From the NCBI RefSeq assembly GCF_000236705.1, contig NC_016599.1, positions 2,480,001-2,544,000 on the forward strand: 64,000 bases of DNA. Reading direction: 5' to 3'. Source of the DNA: Owenweeksia hongkongensis DSM 17368. GTDB lineage: Bacteria; Bacteroidota; Bacteroidia; Flavobacteriales; Schleiferiaceae. Positions 26,102 to 34,116 of the stretch are shown here, piece by piece; the stretch's first letter is position 1, and each line of letters opens with the position of its first letter. Below the pieces are notes generated by a model. That model had not been told where the DNA came from and made no database searches. It was given only the letters and a program-made list of their open reading frames with translations. The translations under genes and the position numbers were made by a program.

Positions 26102-27685
26102 CTACTGTACATAGTAGCTGAACTCAAAAAACAGTTTTGCGAAAGTTCCCTCAAAGTGCTGGGCATTATCATTTATATACAATACAGCTTTTTTTCCCTT
26201 TCCCGAAAGGATTTGCTTCAGTCCTTGTATTTGTAGATCATTAAGCCCTGATAGGTTCTGTACAAATTGAACTGAGTTTTGATTTTTAAGAATATAAAAG
26301 GGTGGAACTCCAAAGCCCATTTTGCCTCTCCCATTATTTGCTTTAATAAAACTCCCCAGTAGCTTTTCTGTTTTCCTCTTTGCCGTTCCTGAAAAATAAT
26401 ATGTTGACTCCCGCATTTCCCACCCCACTCTATTGCTTATGGTAACCCCTATCTTAGGGGCATACTTGGAATTCCCTCCATCATCCATGCTTTCTATCCA
26501 ACTCGTGTCTCCTTCAGTAATGGTCAAAACAGGCCACTCATCTTGCTTTTCAAAAGAATAATCTAGCACTCTAACAACGGCCGAATCTTCATCAAGGTAA
26601 ACTCGCCTGATGTATGGAAATATCTCTGTGATCTGCCCTTTACCCCACTGCAACCCGTGAAAATAGTTTATCTCATGATAAAACGTATCTCTCTGTTCAA
26701 GGGTTTCTTCTACGCCATAATCACCATTGAGCATCTCCATGGAAGTTCGATAAATCAGATTTCCTTGAAGGTCAAATGATTTAGAAATTTCTAGACTATC
26801 CTCAAAATTATCAACGCTATAATAAAGTCCATCCTGCGAATTAACACTATACGATGAGTCCCCTTTTAATGAATGATACTGCTCACTACGGGCAACATAA
26901 TCTGCACCACTCCAATCTGCACAATAGTAAGTTGAATCCAGCTCTTTAAATTTTTTGGAAAAACTTTCATTTAGTAGAGTGTCACCATCCGGATTAATAT
27001 TAAATCTATAATTGTAGTTGGTGTCACGTTCATAGTATGTTTTAGAAAAAGTATAGTTGAAAGGATCTTCTCTTTGAGCAACATGAATTCGCTCTCCATT
27101 AGTCATATTCAAAACATAGCTCCACGCTTGCAACACACTGTCTGCATTGTATTCTCGAAAATACGATGAATCTGGATTTTCCTGAGTATAATTGACGAAC
27201 CAACGATTCTCCTGAATGGTGGTTGCTTCCTTTCCTTTTCCGCTTGTGCGGGTGACAATCTTTGCATCTTCACGAATCTCTTCCTTGTATTTTTCTGCCC
27301 CCATGGAGTCGTATCGGATTAGTTTTGAATAGTTGGATTCAGATAGGTTTTCTTTTTCAAAAAGAGGCAAACTATCAGACAAGCTAAGCCTAAAAACTCC
27401 TGACCTGTGTGGTAAAGAATATTGATACTCTACACTATCTTCAAAATAAATACAGCGTATTTCTTCGTCAAAAAATGTTGTGAGTGAACGCTTATCATTT
27501 GAACTGAAACTTGCCAAAGTATCACCTCTGTATACCAGCGCAAAGCCCTTTCCCTGCTCTACACCAAGAACATTTTGCACTTCACTAAAAGCTATGCTGG
27601 TTTGTGGAACCTTCTGGCCCAGTATTGACTTCGGTAAAAACCAAACGAGTAAAACTGAAAGGTAAAGCAGGGTTTTATTATTCAT
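26102..27685 (-). CDS. Secreted protein of unknown function, 527 aa
   Basis: Signal peptide of ~23 residues (LYLSVLLVWFLPKSILGQ). The rest is rich in Tyr, Ser, Asp and Glu, with repeated short strand motifs such as YFREYNADSVLQAW and YYSVDNFEDSLEIS. These resemble the MORN-like or antitoxin YwqK-like beta repeats of secreted Bacteroidota proteins, but I cannot assign a domain. No sorting domain is seen, so the periplasm is the likely location. It is divergently transcribed from the next gene. Confidence 0.65.
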   Translation of the reverse strand: MNNKTLLYLSVLLVWFLPKSILGQKVPQTSIAFSEVQNVLGVEQGKGFALVYRGDTLASFSSNDKRSLTTFFDEEIRCIYFEDSVEYQYSLPHRSGVFRLSLSDSLPLFEKENLSESNYSKLIRYDSMGAEKYKEEIREDAKIVTRTSGKGKEATTIQENRWFVNYTQENPDSSYFREYNADSVLQAWSYVLNMTNGERIHVAQREDPFNYTFSKTYYERDTNYNYRFNINPDGDTLLNESFSKKFKELDSTYYCADWSGADYVARSEQYHSLKGDSSYSVNSQDGLYYSVDNFEDSLEISKSFDLQGNLIYRTSMEMLNGDYGVEETLEQRDTFYHEINYFHGLQWGKGQITEIFPYIRRVYLDEDSAVVRVLDYSFEKQDEWPVLTITEGDTSWIESMDDGGNSKYAPKIGVTISNRVGWEMRESTYYFSGTAKRKTEKLLGSFIKANNGRGKMGFGVPPFYILKNQNSVQFVQNLSGLNDLQIQGLKQILSGKGKKAVLYINDNAQHFEGTFAKLFFEFSYYVQ

Positions 27686-27747
27686 TGTGTCAAAGTAGGT
27701 TTCTTTTATTTGACCTAGAAAAGTATCCTAGGTTGCTTGCGATATTT

Positions 27748-27755
27748 TATGTTTG
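27748..27755 (+). promoter_or_regulatory. -7 promoter element (TATGTTTG)
   Basis: A perfect TAnnTTTG match ending 27 nt before the ATG at 27783. It contains the TTG that would be the start of the longest frame, ruling that start out. Confidence 0.7.
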
Positions 27756-27782
27756 CAGCCTTCTAAAACTCAAAACAACGTT

Positions 27783-28817
27783 ATGCAAAAACTTTATTAC
27801 ACAGTTCTGCTTGCCGCCCTCACCGCTTCCCTTAATGCACAACTCATTGTAGGGGTGCCCGATAATAAAGTAATGAATGGAAAGGACATTAACCCTGAAA
27901 CAATGCTCCTTTTTAAAACAACGAAAACCGTCTTCTTTTACAGTGAAAAAGATGCACCATATTATGAAGAGTATGGTTCGAAAATAAAGAAGAACTGGAC
28001 TATTAACCAACTTATTTTGGCTCCGCTATCCGAAGCCAATGAATATTACAAATCACCTGAAGAATATAGTTTTTTGGGGTATAATATGAATACGGTAGTG
28101 AAAACCATGGACAACGGTGCACCGTATGTTGCTGCCGTAAGAATATACCTTGATCTTATTACCCATAATCTAGATGGTGAGTCAGAGATAATTACAAGAT
28201 TGGTGTTGGGGCCAGATATCAAAGACCTCATTTACCTTTATAGAAATTATCTGGACGACCCTACTATTGAAACAAACTTTTGGAAAGGCGATAAGCTAAG
28301 CTCAAAAAGCAAAAATGACCTTGCGTTATCTAGTAACTATATTTTTACTAAAGCAGAGTTTACCAACCTTTACCCCGGAACTTTAAGCATTTATTTGAAA
28401 CAAATAAGCGAATTACTCGAAGATGAGCAGACCTGTGGCGTGCTGGAAAAACCAGAAACTGAAAGCTTAGCAAAGCTAGCAACCAGCACATTAGTAATTC
28501 CAGAAGGAATTTTGACGGACTACAGTAGATGGACTCAACAATTCAGCGAACGGGATGAGGAAGATTTCTTTAAACATTATCACTATGATTACGAAATCCG
28601 TAGCATGGAAGAAATAAACAATATGATTCTTGAAGGTAAAAATGCTGAAGGAAGGTATATCCTCGTTCCGGCAATCTCAAATACGGATCAATACATGAAT
28701 GTATACTCTCCTAGTGGCGAATGGATTTATAAAAATATGGATGTGTTTGACAGAGATTACTCATCTAAAGACTTTAAGAAGTTATCTAAGGCAATTAAAA
28801 AAGCAGCAAAAGGCTAA
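27783..28817 (+). CDS. Secreted protein of unknown function, 344 aa
   Basis: The ATG at 27783 gives a clean signal peptide, MQKLYYTVLLAALTASLNAQ; the TTG 30 bp upstream lies inside the -7 element. The mature part is mixed alpha-beta with no Cys cluster, and I recognise no domain. It ends at a hairpin shared with the convergent DUF4625 gene. Confidence 0.65.
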   Translation: MQKLYYTVLLAALTASLNAQLIVGVPDNKVMNGKDINPETMLLFKTTKTVFFYSEKDAPYYEEYGSKIKKNWTINQLILAPLSEANEYYKSPEEYSFLGYNMNTVVKTMDNGAPYVAAVRIYLDLITHNLDGESEIITRLVLGPDIKDLIYLYRNYLDDPTIETNFWKGDKLSSKSKNDLALSSNYIFTKAEFTNLYPGTLSIYLKQISELLEDEQTCGVLEKPETESLAKLATSTLVIPEGILTDYSRWTQQFSERDEEDFFKHYHYDYEIRSMEEINNMILEGKNAEGRYILVPAISNTDQYMNVYSPSGEWIYKNMDVFDRDYSSKDFKKLSKAIKKAAKG

Positions 28818-28841
28818 ATGCTTCTCTAATCAATTATTGTG

Positions 28842-28870
28842 TTAAAGGGTGATGCCCTTCTACCCTTTAA
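28842..28870. terminator. Shared hairpin between convergent genes
   Basis: TTAAAGGGT (28842-28850) and ACCCTTTAA (28862-28870) form a perfect 9-bp stem with an 11-nt loop. The right arm includes the stop codon of the minus-strand gene. T-runs are weak, so it is a probable rather than certain terminator. Confidence 0.5.
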
Positions 28871-29622
28871 TATAAATCCACCAACTGCTCGTAAGCATTG
28901 TAATTGGATTCATTATCCAAAGCTGTGATTTTAACAACGTACGTTCCCACAGGAGTTGAAGCTGGAATTACAAAGTCTAACTGTCCATCAGTTTCAAAGT
29001 CCCAAACCTTATCGTCAAGATTATCCAGATCAATTTCCTCGTCCAATAGTTTTATACTGTTCGGGTATCCCGGCACATGCATCTTAATAATCAGTTTAAC
29101 TAGATCCTTATCATCCGTTATTTGTCCTCTAAAAGTTAAGGAGTCGCCTACTTTCCCTCCATTTAAAACTAAGTTTACCTGAGGCCTTGTAAGGTTTTCT
29201 ACTCTAAAATCGGGTGCCGTGTATTTTGTGGAATTACCCGCCTCATCCGTTACGTTAAAGAACACATGATAATTTCCTGGAGCCGTATTTGGAGGAATGG
29301 AAAAAGTCTCATTTACAGTATGCGATTTTCCCGATACCTGTATATGCCTACTTTCGTTCCACTTACGTGATGCGTTTACTCCATGTATGTGGCTTGAGTA
29401 ATTCTCATCTATCTCTATCACAGCATTTCCCAAACCTTCATTGTCGCTCAGTAAAGCGGAAATGTTGATATCCTTTCCCGCCAGTATAGTATCACCCGAA
29501 AGCGGTATTGCCCTGAAGTTGGTAACACCGGGCTCAACCGTATCTTTTTCCACTTCCTTTTTACAAGCCAAGAAAATGGTTAATAATGAACCGTAAATAA
29601 AGAGTTGTTTAGTAGTTTTCAT
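28867..29622 (-). CDS. DUF4625 domain lipoprotein
   Basis: Lipoprotein signal with lipobox LTIFLAC (Cys at residue 20), then an acidic linker. Two Ig-like beta domains follow, the second typical of DUF4625 (VWDFETDGQLDFVIPASTPV, then GTYVVKITALDNESN). His-rich stretches (SSHIHG, ESRHIQV) may bind metal. The family lies at the cell surface or periplasm and has no established function. Confidence 0.82.
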   Translation of the reverse strand: MKTTKQLFIYGSLLTIFLACKKEVEKDTVEPGVTNFRAIPLSGDTILAGKDINISALLSDNEGLGNAVIEIDENYSSHIHGVNASRKWNESRHIQVSGKSHTVNETFSIPPNTAPGNYHVFFNVTDEAGNSTKYTAPDFRVENLTRPQVNLVLNGGKVGDSLTFRGQITDDKDLVKLIIKMHVPGYPNSIKLLDEEIDLDNLDDKVWDFETDGQLDFVIPASTPVGTYVVKITALDNESNYNAYEQLVDLY

Positions 29623-29712
29623 AGTTGAGTTTTAACGATGCCAAAATACCCAAAAAATAAACCTCGAGTTAATGGCTGCTATGAGTCTTTACTTTTTTTC
29701 AAAAGCCATTCT

Positions 29713-29830
29713 TATTTTAGCTTTTGCCAAAATTTTAAAATAGCCTATCATCCTATTTTAAGAAACTAAAATAAAACTAGTTTTATTTTAGTTTTTGCTA
29801 GGTTTCTAAAATAAGGATTACCTTTGTTTT
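29713..29830. repeat. Upstream block of TATTTTAG/CTAAAATA boxes with a 32-bp palindrome
   Basis: Copies of the 8-mer lie at 29713-29720 (TATTTTAG), 29766-29773 (CTAAAATA), 29784-29791 (TATTTTAG) and 29806-29813 (CTAAAATA), with a variant at 29754-29762. Positions 29763-29794 are a perfect 32-bp palindrome whose left arm is AAACTAAAATAAAACT. The last box lies between the -33 and -7 elements of the fic promoter, as an operator would. A matching block follows the gene. Confidence 0.8.
29794..29826 (+). promoter_or_regulatory. Promoter of the fic gene
   Basis: TTTG (29794-29797), a 21-bp spacer, TACCTTTG (29819-29826; perfect TAnnTTTG), then the ATG 25 nt further on. A CTAAAATA box (29806-29813) sits within the spacer. 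Confidence 0.7.
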
Positions 29831-29851
29831 AGATATTAAACATATTCTAAA

Positions 29852-30982
29852 ATGAAAACTTTTGAATCAGGACAAATAATTTCACAGGGCCATTATAAAA
29901 GCTTTGAACCAAACCCAATAAACCGGCAATGGCTGATTGATGACCCAGAGATACAAAGCTTACTGAGCCAAGCCGACAGACAGCTTGGACGGCTGGACAT
30001 GTTTTCGGAATATGCTCCAAATATTGACCTTTTTATAAGTATGCATGTAGTAAAAGAAGCTACCAAAAGCAGCAAAATAGAAGGCACACAAACTAATATG
30101 GAAGAAGCACTGCTAGAAGAAAAAGATGTACCAGTCGAAAAGAAGGACGATTGGGAAGAAGTTCAAAACTACATCCGCGCTATGAACTATGCCGTGGAAC
30201 ATTTGCAGGAGCTGCCCTTTTCTACACGGCTTATCCGTGAGACCCATGGTGTACTGCTACAAGGGGTGCGTGGCAAAACTAAGCAGCCAGGTCAGTTTCG
30301 CACCAGCCAAAACTGGATAGGGGGCGCTGCCATAAGTGATGCCGCTTTTGTGCCTCCCGTATTTACCAGTGTTCCCACATTGATGGGAGATTTGGAAAAA
30401 TTTGCCCACAATACAGATGTTTATGTACCAGACCTTATCAAGATTGCCATCATTCATTATCAGTTTGAAACCATCCACCCTTTCCTGGATGGTAACGGAC
30501 GAATTGGACGATTGCTCATACCCTTCTTTTTGGTGAGCCGTGATATTCTTAAAAAGCCCATCCTTTATATGTCGGACTTTTTGGAAAAAAACCGCCAATT
30601 GTATTATGACAACCTAATGCGCACCCGCACACACCACGACATCAGGCAGTGGCTAAAATTCTTTTTGACAGGGCTTATAGAAACAGCCAAAAATGGGGTA
30701 AACACCTTTAATGCCATTTTACAACTTAAAAATGAGACCGAAGAAAAAGTGACCCAAAAACTTGGTGCAAGGGCACACAATGCGCAAAAACTCTTAAACC
30801 ACCTGTATGCCCGCCCCATTATAAGTGCGAGTCATGTGGCCCAGGCCACAAACCTCAGCATGGCTTCTGCCTACAAACTTATACATGACCTTGAGGAGCT
30901 TGGAATTTTAAAAGAGCTGACTGGAGAAAAAAGAGGCAGACTTTACAGCTTTGAAAGCTATTTAAACCTTTATCAGCGATGA
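29852..30982 (+). CDS. Fic family protein (AMPylator-type) with C-terminal winged helix
   Basis: Fic enzymes usually transfer AMP to target proteins. The motif HPFLDGNGRIGR (209-220) has the catalytic His and the anion-binding Asn-Gly-Arg. An autoinhibitory motif of the [S/T]xxxE[G/N] class is present N-terminally (Ser73, Glu77, Gly78 in SSKIEG), placing it in class II. Residues ~315-365 form a winged-helix DNA-binding region (ISASHVAQATNLSMASAYKL), so autoregulation through flanking boxes is conceivable. There is no antitoxin gene beside it, as expected for an intramolecularly inhibited Fic. It stands alone between the two repeat blocks. Confidence 0.92.
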   Translation: MKTFESGQIISQGHYKSFEPNPINRQWLIDDPEIQSLLSQADRQLGRLDMFSEYAPNIDLFISMHVVKEATKSSKIEGTQTNMEEALLEEKDVPVEKKDDWEEVQNYIRAMNYAVEHLQELPFSTRLIRETHGVLLQGVRGKTKQPGQFRTSQNWIGGAAISDAAFVPPVFTSVPTLMGDLEKFAHNTDVYVPDLIKIAIIHYQFETIHPFLDGNGRIGRLLIPFFLVSRDILKKPILYMSDFLEKNRQLYYDNLMRTRTHHDIRQWLKFFLTGLIETAKNGVNTFNAILQLKNETEEKVTQKLGARAHNAQKLLNHLYARPIISASHVAQATNLSMASAYKLIHDLEELGILKELTGEKRGRLYSFESYLNLYQR

Positions 30983-31018
30983 AAAAAATAGCTACTTGTT
31001 TTAGGTTTTGTTGAAATT

Positions 31019-31076
31019 CTAAAATAGGGTGTCTCCTTATTTTAGAAAACTAAAATAGCATTTAGCCCTATTTTAG
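31019..31076. repeat. Downstream block of CTAAAATA/TATTTTAG boxes
   Basis: Four copies in nested inverted order: CTAAAATA (31019-31026), TATTTTAG (31038-31045), CTAAAATA (31050-31057) and TATTTTAG (31069-31076). The outer pair extends to CTAAAATAGGG/CCCTATTTTAG. The inner pair forms TATTTTAG-AAAA-CTAAAATA. Confidence 0.8.
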
Positions 31077-31237
31077 ATTTTATAGGATTTATGAAATAAG
31101 GATAGGGTTTTTGTCCATTCACTTCCTTTAAGGGAAGCATCAATGTAAGGGTTGTATTTACTTAACTCAAAGAATATTTCAAGCGAATCTCTCTCTACTT
31201 ACTTTGCTCGCTCGGAGCCGAGCCACCATATGAAGCA

Positions 31238-31495
31238 CTAACGCATGGATGGAGGAGTTTCATCCTTTGAGAGGGCAAAACGCCCTACTAGCCCAATAAT
31301 TAACATTGCCCAGGGGCTGCCGTGCAACAGTAAATCAAACCAGTCATACCAAACCATACCAACTGCTCCATTGGCTACCCATTTTAATTTTTCCCATACA
31401 TGGGGTTCAGGGGCGAACGGTGCCAACCCAAGAGTAAGGCAAACCAGCGCTATCATTGTCAGATTTTTAGAAGAAAACTTGAGTAGTTTTTTCAT
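31238..31495 (-). CDS. Small two-helix membrane protein, 85 aa
   Basis: I chose the ATG at 31495 (MKKLLKFSSKNLTMIALVCL) rather than the longer frame because it places the first helix at the N-terminus. A first hydrophobic segment (MIALVCLTLGLAPFAPEPHV) and a second one (LHGSPWAMLIIGLVGRFAL) flank the conserved-looking WVANGAVGMVWYDWFDLL. Proteins like this are common in Bacteroidota and are sometimes labelled RND transporter, which the length makes implausible. Function is unknown. Confidence 0.7.
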   Translation of the reverse strand: MKKLLKFSSKNLTMIALVCLTLGLAPFAPEPHVWEKLKWVANGAVGMVWYDWFDLLLHGSPWAMLIIGLVGRFALSKDETPPSMR

Positions 31496-31561
31496 AGAGA
31501 ATAATTGATACCAAACACAGGTGTAAACTTCCTTTTGAAGCAGGAGAAACAAATGTTTCCA

Positions 31562-31996
31562 TTACTTTAGGGTACTACCAACAGCAGCCCACCATGGATG
31601 GATTTCCATCACTAATCTTCCGGCTTTCACTGCCGGGTCCATGGCGGCAAGTTCTTCTGCTTTTTCCTTATCAGAAACACGCATTACCAAAATACCACGT
31701 ACCTCCCCATCATCACCAAAAGGACCAGCAATATCTACATAACCCTGATCGGCCATCCAGCCAATATGTGCCAGGTGTTTCTTTTGTATTTCTGCAGATT
31801 CTTCAGGACTTTGTCCACGCTCAGGGCCGGCTTTTAAAAATACCATAAAGTACTTTTTCATGGTGCAAGTTGTATCTCCTTCCTGATAGCTGAAGGTTTC
31901 AAAACCATTCTCATCAGTTACTACCTCTTGACTAAACACATTTTGCGCCAAGCAAAAGAAAAATACGGTGATGGATAGGCTAAACTTTAGTTTCAT
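31562..31996 (-). CDS. Exported YciI-like protein
   Basis: The start at 31996 exposes a signal peptide (MKLKFSLSITVFFFCLAQ, then NVFSQ); the 30 residues upstream in the longer frame look non-coding. The C-terminal ~95 residues match the YciI ferredoxin-like fold: YFMVFLKAGPERGQ, the His in KKHLAHIGWMADQG and GPFGDDGEVRGILVM. Activity is unknown. Export of a YciI domain is less usual than the cytosolic forms. Confidence 0.82.
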   Translation of the reverse strand: MKLKFSLSITVFFFCLAQNVFSQEVVTDENGFETFSYQEGDTTCTMKKYFMVFLKAGPERGQSPEESAEIQKKHLAHIGWMADQGYVDIAGPFGDDGEVRGILVMRVSDKEKAEELAAMDPAVKAGRLVMEIHPWWAAVGSTLK

Positions 31997-32101
31997 TATC
32001 TCTACAATTTTATCCCAAAAGGATTTGGGCATCAGGCTCAAATAGCCAATAAATGTACTGTTTATAAGATTTAATCTAAATAGCAATTGGCTACAACTTA
32101 A

Positions 32102-32130
32102 TTGAAAGCTGACATTATGCGATACCTTTG
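32102..32130 (+). promoter_or_regulatory. Promoter of the ferritin gene
   Basis: TTG (32102-32104), an 18-bp spacer and TACCTTTG (32123-32130), a perfect -7 element 25 nt before the ATG at 32156. The TTG beginning the longest frame is the -33 element, not a start codon. Confidence 0.7.
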
Positions 32131-32155
32131 TGAAGAACCCACAAAAATTAATATT

Positions 32156-32683
32156 ATGATAGTTACCCCAAATAGATCTCTTAGCGAAGAAGTAGAAAAG
32201 CTACTGAACGAGCAAATAAAAATGGAAGGCAGATCATCTGCGTATTACCTGAGCATGGCAAGCTGGTGCGAAACTAAGGGATATACCAATTCTGCAAATT
32301 TTCTTTACAATCACTCTGATGAAGAGCGTGGGCACATGCTTAAATTATTTCGTTATATAAACGAAGCTGGCGGACACGCTATTCAGCCAGCATCTCATGA
32401 TATAAAACATAGCTTTAAAAGCCTTCGTGAAGTTTTTGAAAATGTACTTGATCATGAAATTCAAGTAACCAAATCTATTCATGACATTGTAGATCATTGC
32501 TTGAGCAATAAAGACTTTGCCACCTTCAACTTCCTTCAATGGTTTGTAATGGAACAGCGCGAAGAAGAAACCCTTGCGCGCAGAGTGATTGAAGTTTTTG
32601 ACATTATTGGTGAAGAAGGTGTTGGTCTTTGGACCATCGATCAGGAAATTGGCAAACTACACACTACTGCTCACGCTGGGTAG
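32156..32683 (+). CDS. ftnA: Ferritin (non-haem iron storage)
   Basis: The 175-residue product stores iron as a 24-mer cage in the cytosol. Ferroxidase-site residues are visible in EQIKMEGRSSAYYLSMA, in HSDEERGHMLKL and in the later Glu-rich helix WFVMEQREEETLARR. The ATG at 32156 is preferred because the promoter lies within the longer frame. It is convergent with the acyl-CoA dehydrogenase gene 9 bp away. Confidence 0.93.
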   Translation: MIVTPNRSLSEEVEKLLNEQIKMEGRSSAYYLSMASWCETKGYTNSANFLYNHSDEERGHMLKLFRYINEAGGHAIQPASHDIKHSFKSLREVFENVLDHEIQVTKSIHDIVDHCLSNKDFATFNFLQWFVMEQREEETLARRVIEVFDIIGEEGVGLWTIDQEIGKLHTTAHAG

Positions 32684-32692
32684 TAGGTTTGC

Positions 32693-34027
32693 TTATACAA
32701 ATGCACTGATCCCTGTGATGTCTCGACCTACAATAAGTGAGTTTACCTCTTTGGTACCCTCATACGTGTAGATCGCTTCAGCATCGGCTACAAAGCGGGC
32801 AATATCATGCTCAAGCAAAATACCGTTGCCGCCAAATATTTCGCGGGCTTTGCCTACAATTTCACGGGTATGGCGGCTACACGCCACCTTTGCTAATGAA
32901 GCTTGTTGGTCGGTCATACGGCCTTCATCCTGTAATTTAGAGAGGTGAAAAGCCATGCTTTGTATTGCAGTAAGGTCAGTTAGCATTTCTACCAAAAGGT
33001 CTTGTACAAGCTGAAAGGAGCCTATGGGTTTTCCAAACTGTTTGCGCGTATGCGAATAGTTGAGGGCTAACTCATAGGCTCCTCTTGCACAGCCTACAGC
33101 CTGCCAGGCTACCCCGGCTCGTGTGGCTTTTAATACCTTGGATGTATCTCTAAAGCTGTCACAATTTTGCAGTCTGTTTTCTTCTGAAACTTCGCAATCG
33201 GTAAGTGTAATCAAAGCGTTCTGCACAGTGCGTAGTGCCATCTTGTCTTCTTGTTTTTCTGCCTTAAAGCCTGCAGTACCCTTTTCCACAATAAAACCGC
33301 GAACCTCATTATCCTCTACATTCCTAGCCCAAATGATTACCAAATCAGCAAACGTAGCGTTACCTATCCATTTTTTCTGGCCGTTCAAAATCCACTTATC
33401 TCCTTCTTTTTTACAGGTAGTTTCCAACCCTCCTGCCACAGCGGAACCCACATTTGGTTCGGTTAGCCCAAATGCGCCAATCTTTTCAAGTCTCTGCATG
33501 GGTGGCAGCCATTTTTTCTTTTGCTCTTCGCTTCCGCAGAAATAAATACTGCCCATAGCCAAGCCACTTTGTACACCAAAAAAAGTAGAAATGGAAGTGT
33601 CCACCCGCGCCATTTCTACCGTAATAAACCCTTCTAAAAGGTAACTTCCCATTGGGCTGTTATAACCTTCATAGGTAAGCCCGGCAATATTTAGCTCCGC
33701 CATTTTGGGGATTATGTGCATGGGAAATTGTGCCTTATTCCAATACTCATTGGCAATCGGTTTTACATGCTCATTCATAAACTCTCGCACCTCCAGCTGC
33801 TTTTCTCTTTCCTCCTTGGTGAGAAGTCTGGCAAGCTGATAATAATCACCCTCAATCTCCGGAGCTTGATAAGGTTTGCTCTTCGACTTTATGATTTTCA
33901 TGATTTGGTAAAGCTCCGTACGGTCGAGCTTCCCAAGTGCTTCGATGGTGTCAGAAACATCAATTTGAGAGAAGAGGTTACTTAGCTTTTTGATATTGGA
34001 AAATATGGACATAGGAATGTTTTTCAT
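32693..34027 (-). CDS. Acyl-CoA dehydrogenase (glutaryl-CoA dehydrogenase-like)
   Basis: A FAD flavoenzyme that introduces the alpha-beta double bond in acyl-CoA. The FAD-binding region GAFGLTEPNVGSAVAGGLET and the catalytic Glu in TYEGTKEVNSLIVGRDITG are clear. The latter context and the GIYFCGSEEQKKKWLP-type segment resemble the glutaryl-CoA dehydrogenase branch. The longest frame starts at a TTG inside a GAACTTTG promoter-like element (one mismatch), so I moved the start to the ATG at 34027 (MKNIPMSIFS); ATG 34012 is an alternative. Confidence 0.88.
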   Translation of the reverse strand: MKNIPMSIFSNIKKLSNLFSQIDVSDTIEALGKLDRTELYQIMKIIKSKSKPYQAPEIEGDYYQLARLLTKEEREKQLEVREFMNEHVKPIANEYWNKAQFPMHIIPKMAELNIAGLTYEGYNSPMGSYLLEGFITVEMARVDTSISTFFGVQSGLAMGSIYFCGSEEQKKKWLPPMQRLEKIGAFGLTEPNVGSAVAGGLETTCKKEGDKWILNGQKKWIGNATFADLVIIWARNVEDNEVRGFIVEKGTAGFKAEKQEDKMALRTVQNALITLTDCEVSEENRLQNCDSFRDTSKVLKATRAGVAWQAVGCARGAYELALNYSHTRKQFGKPIGSFQLVQDLLVEMLTDLTAIQSMAFHLSKLQDEGRMTDQQASLAKVACSRHTREIVGKAREIFGGNGILLEHDIARFVADAEAIYTYEGTKEVNSLIVGRDITGISAFV

Positions 34028-34063
34028 TTTATAACCCAATCCATTGTGCAAAGTTCCGAGGCA

Positions 34064-34092
34064 TAAAAAAAGGCCACCCGAAGGCAGCCTTT
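34064..34092 (-). terminator. Terminator of the prolyl oligopeptidase gene
   Basis: On the minus strand AAAGGC-TG-CC, a TTCG tetraloop, GG-TG-GCCTTT and a run of seven Ts. Confidence 0.85.
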
Positions 34093-34116
34093 AGTTATCT
34101 AAAACTTTGACCAAGC

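Noticed and set aside
28842-28870. Riboswitch-like hairpin between convergent genes
   Set aside because: It is downstream of both genes, so a terminator role is the simpler reading.
31210-31223. Short perfect palindrome GCTCGG-AG-CCGAGC after the fic downstream boxes
   Set aside because: A 2-nt loop and no T-run; too short to call a terminator or site.
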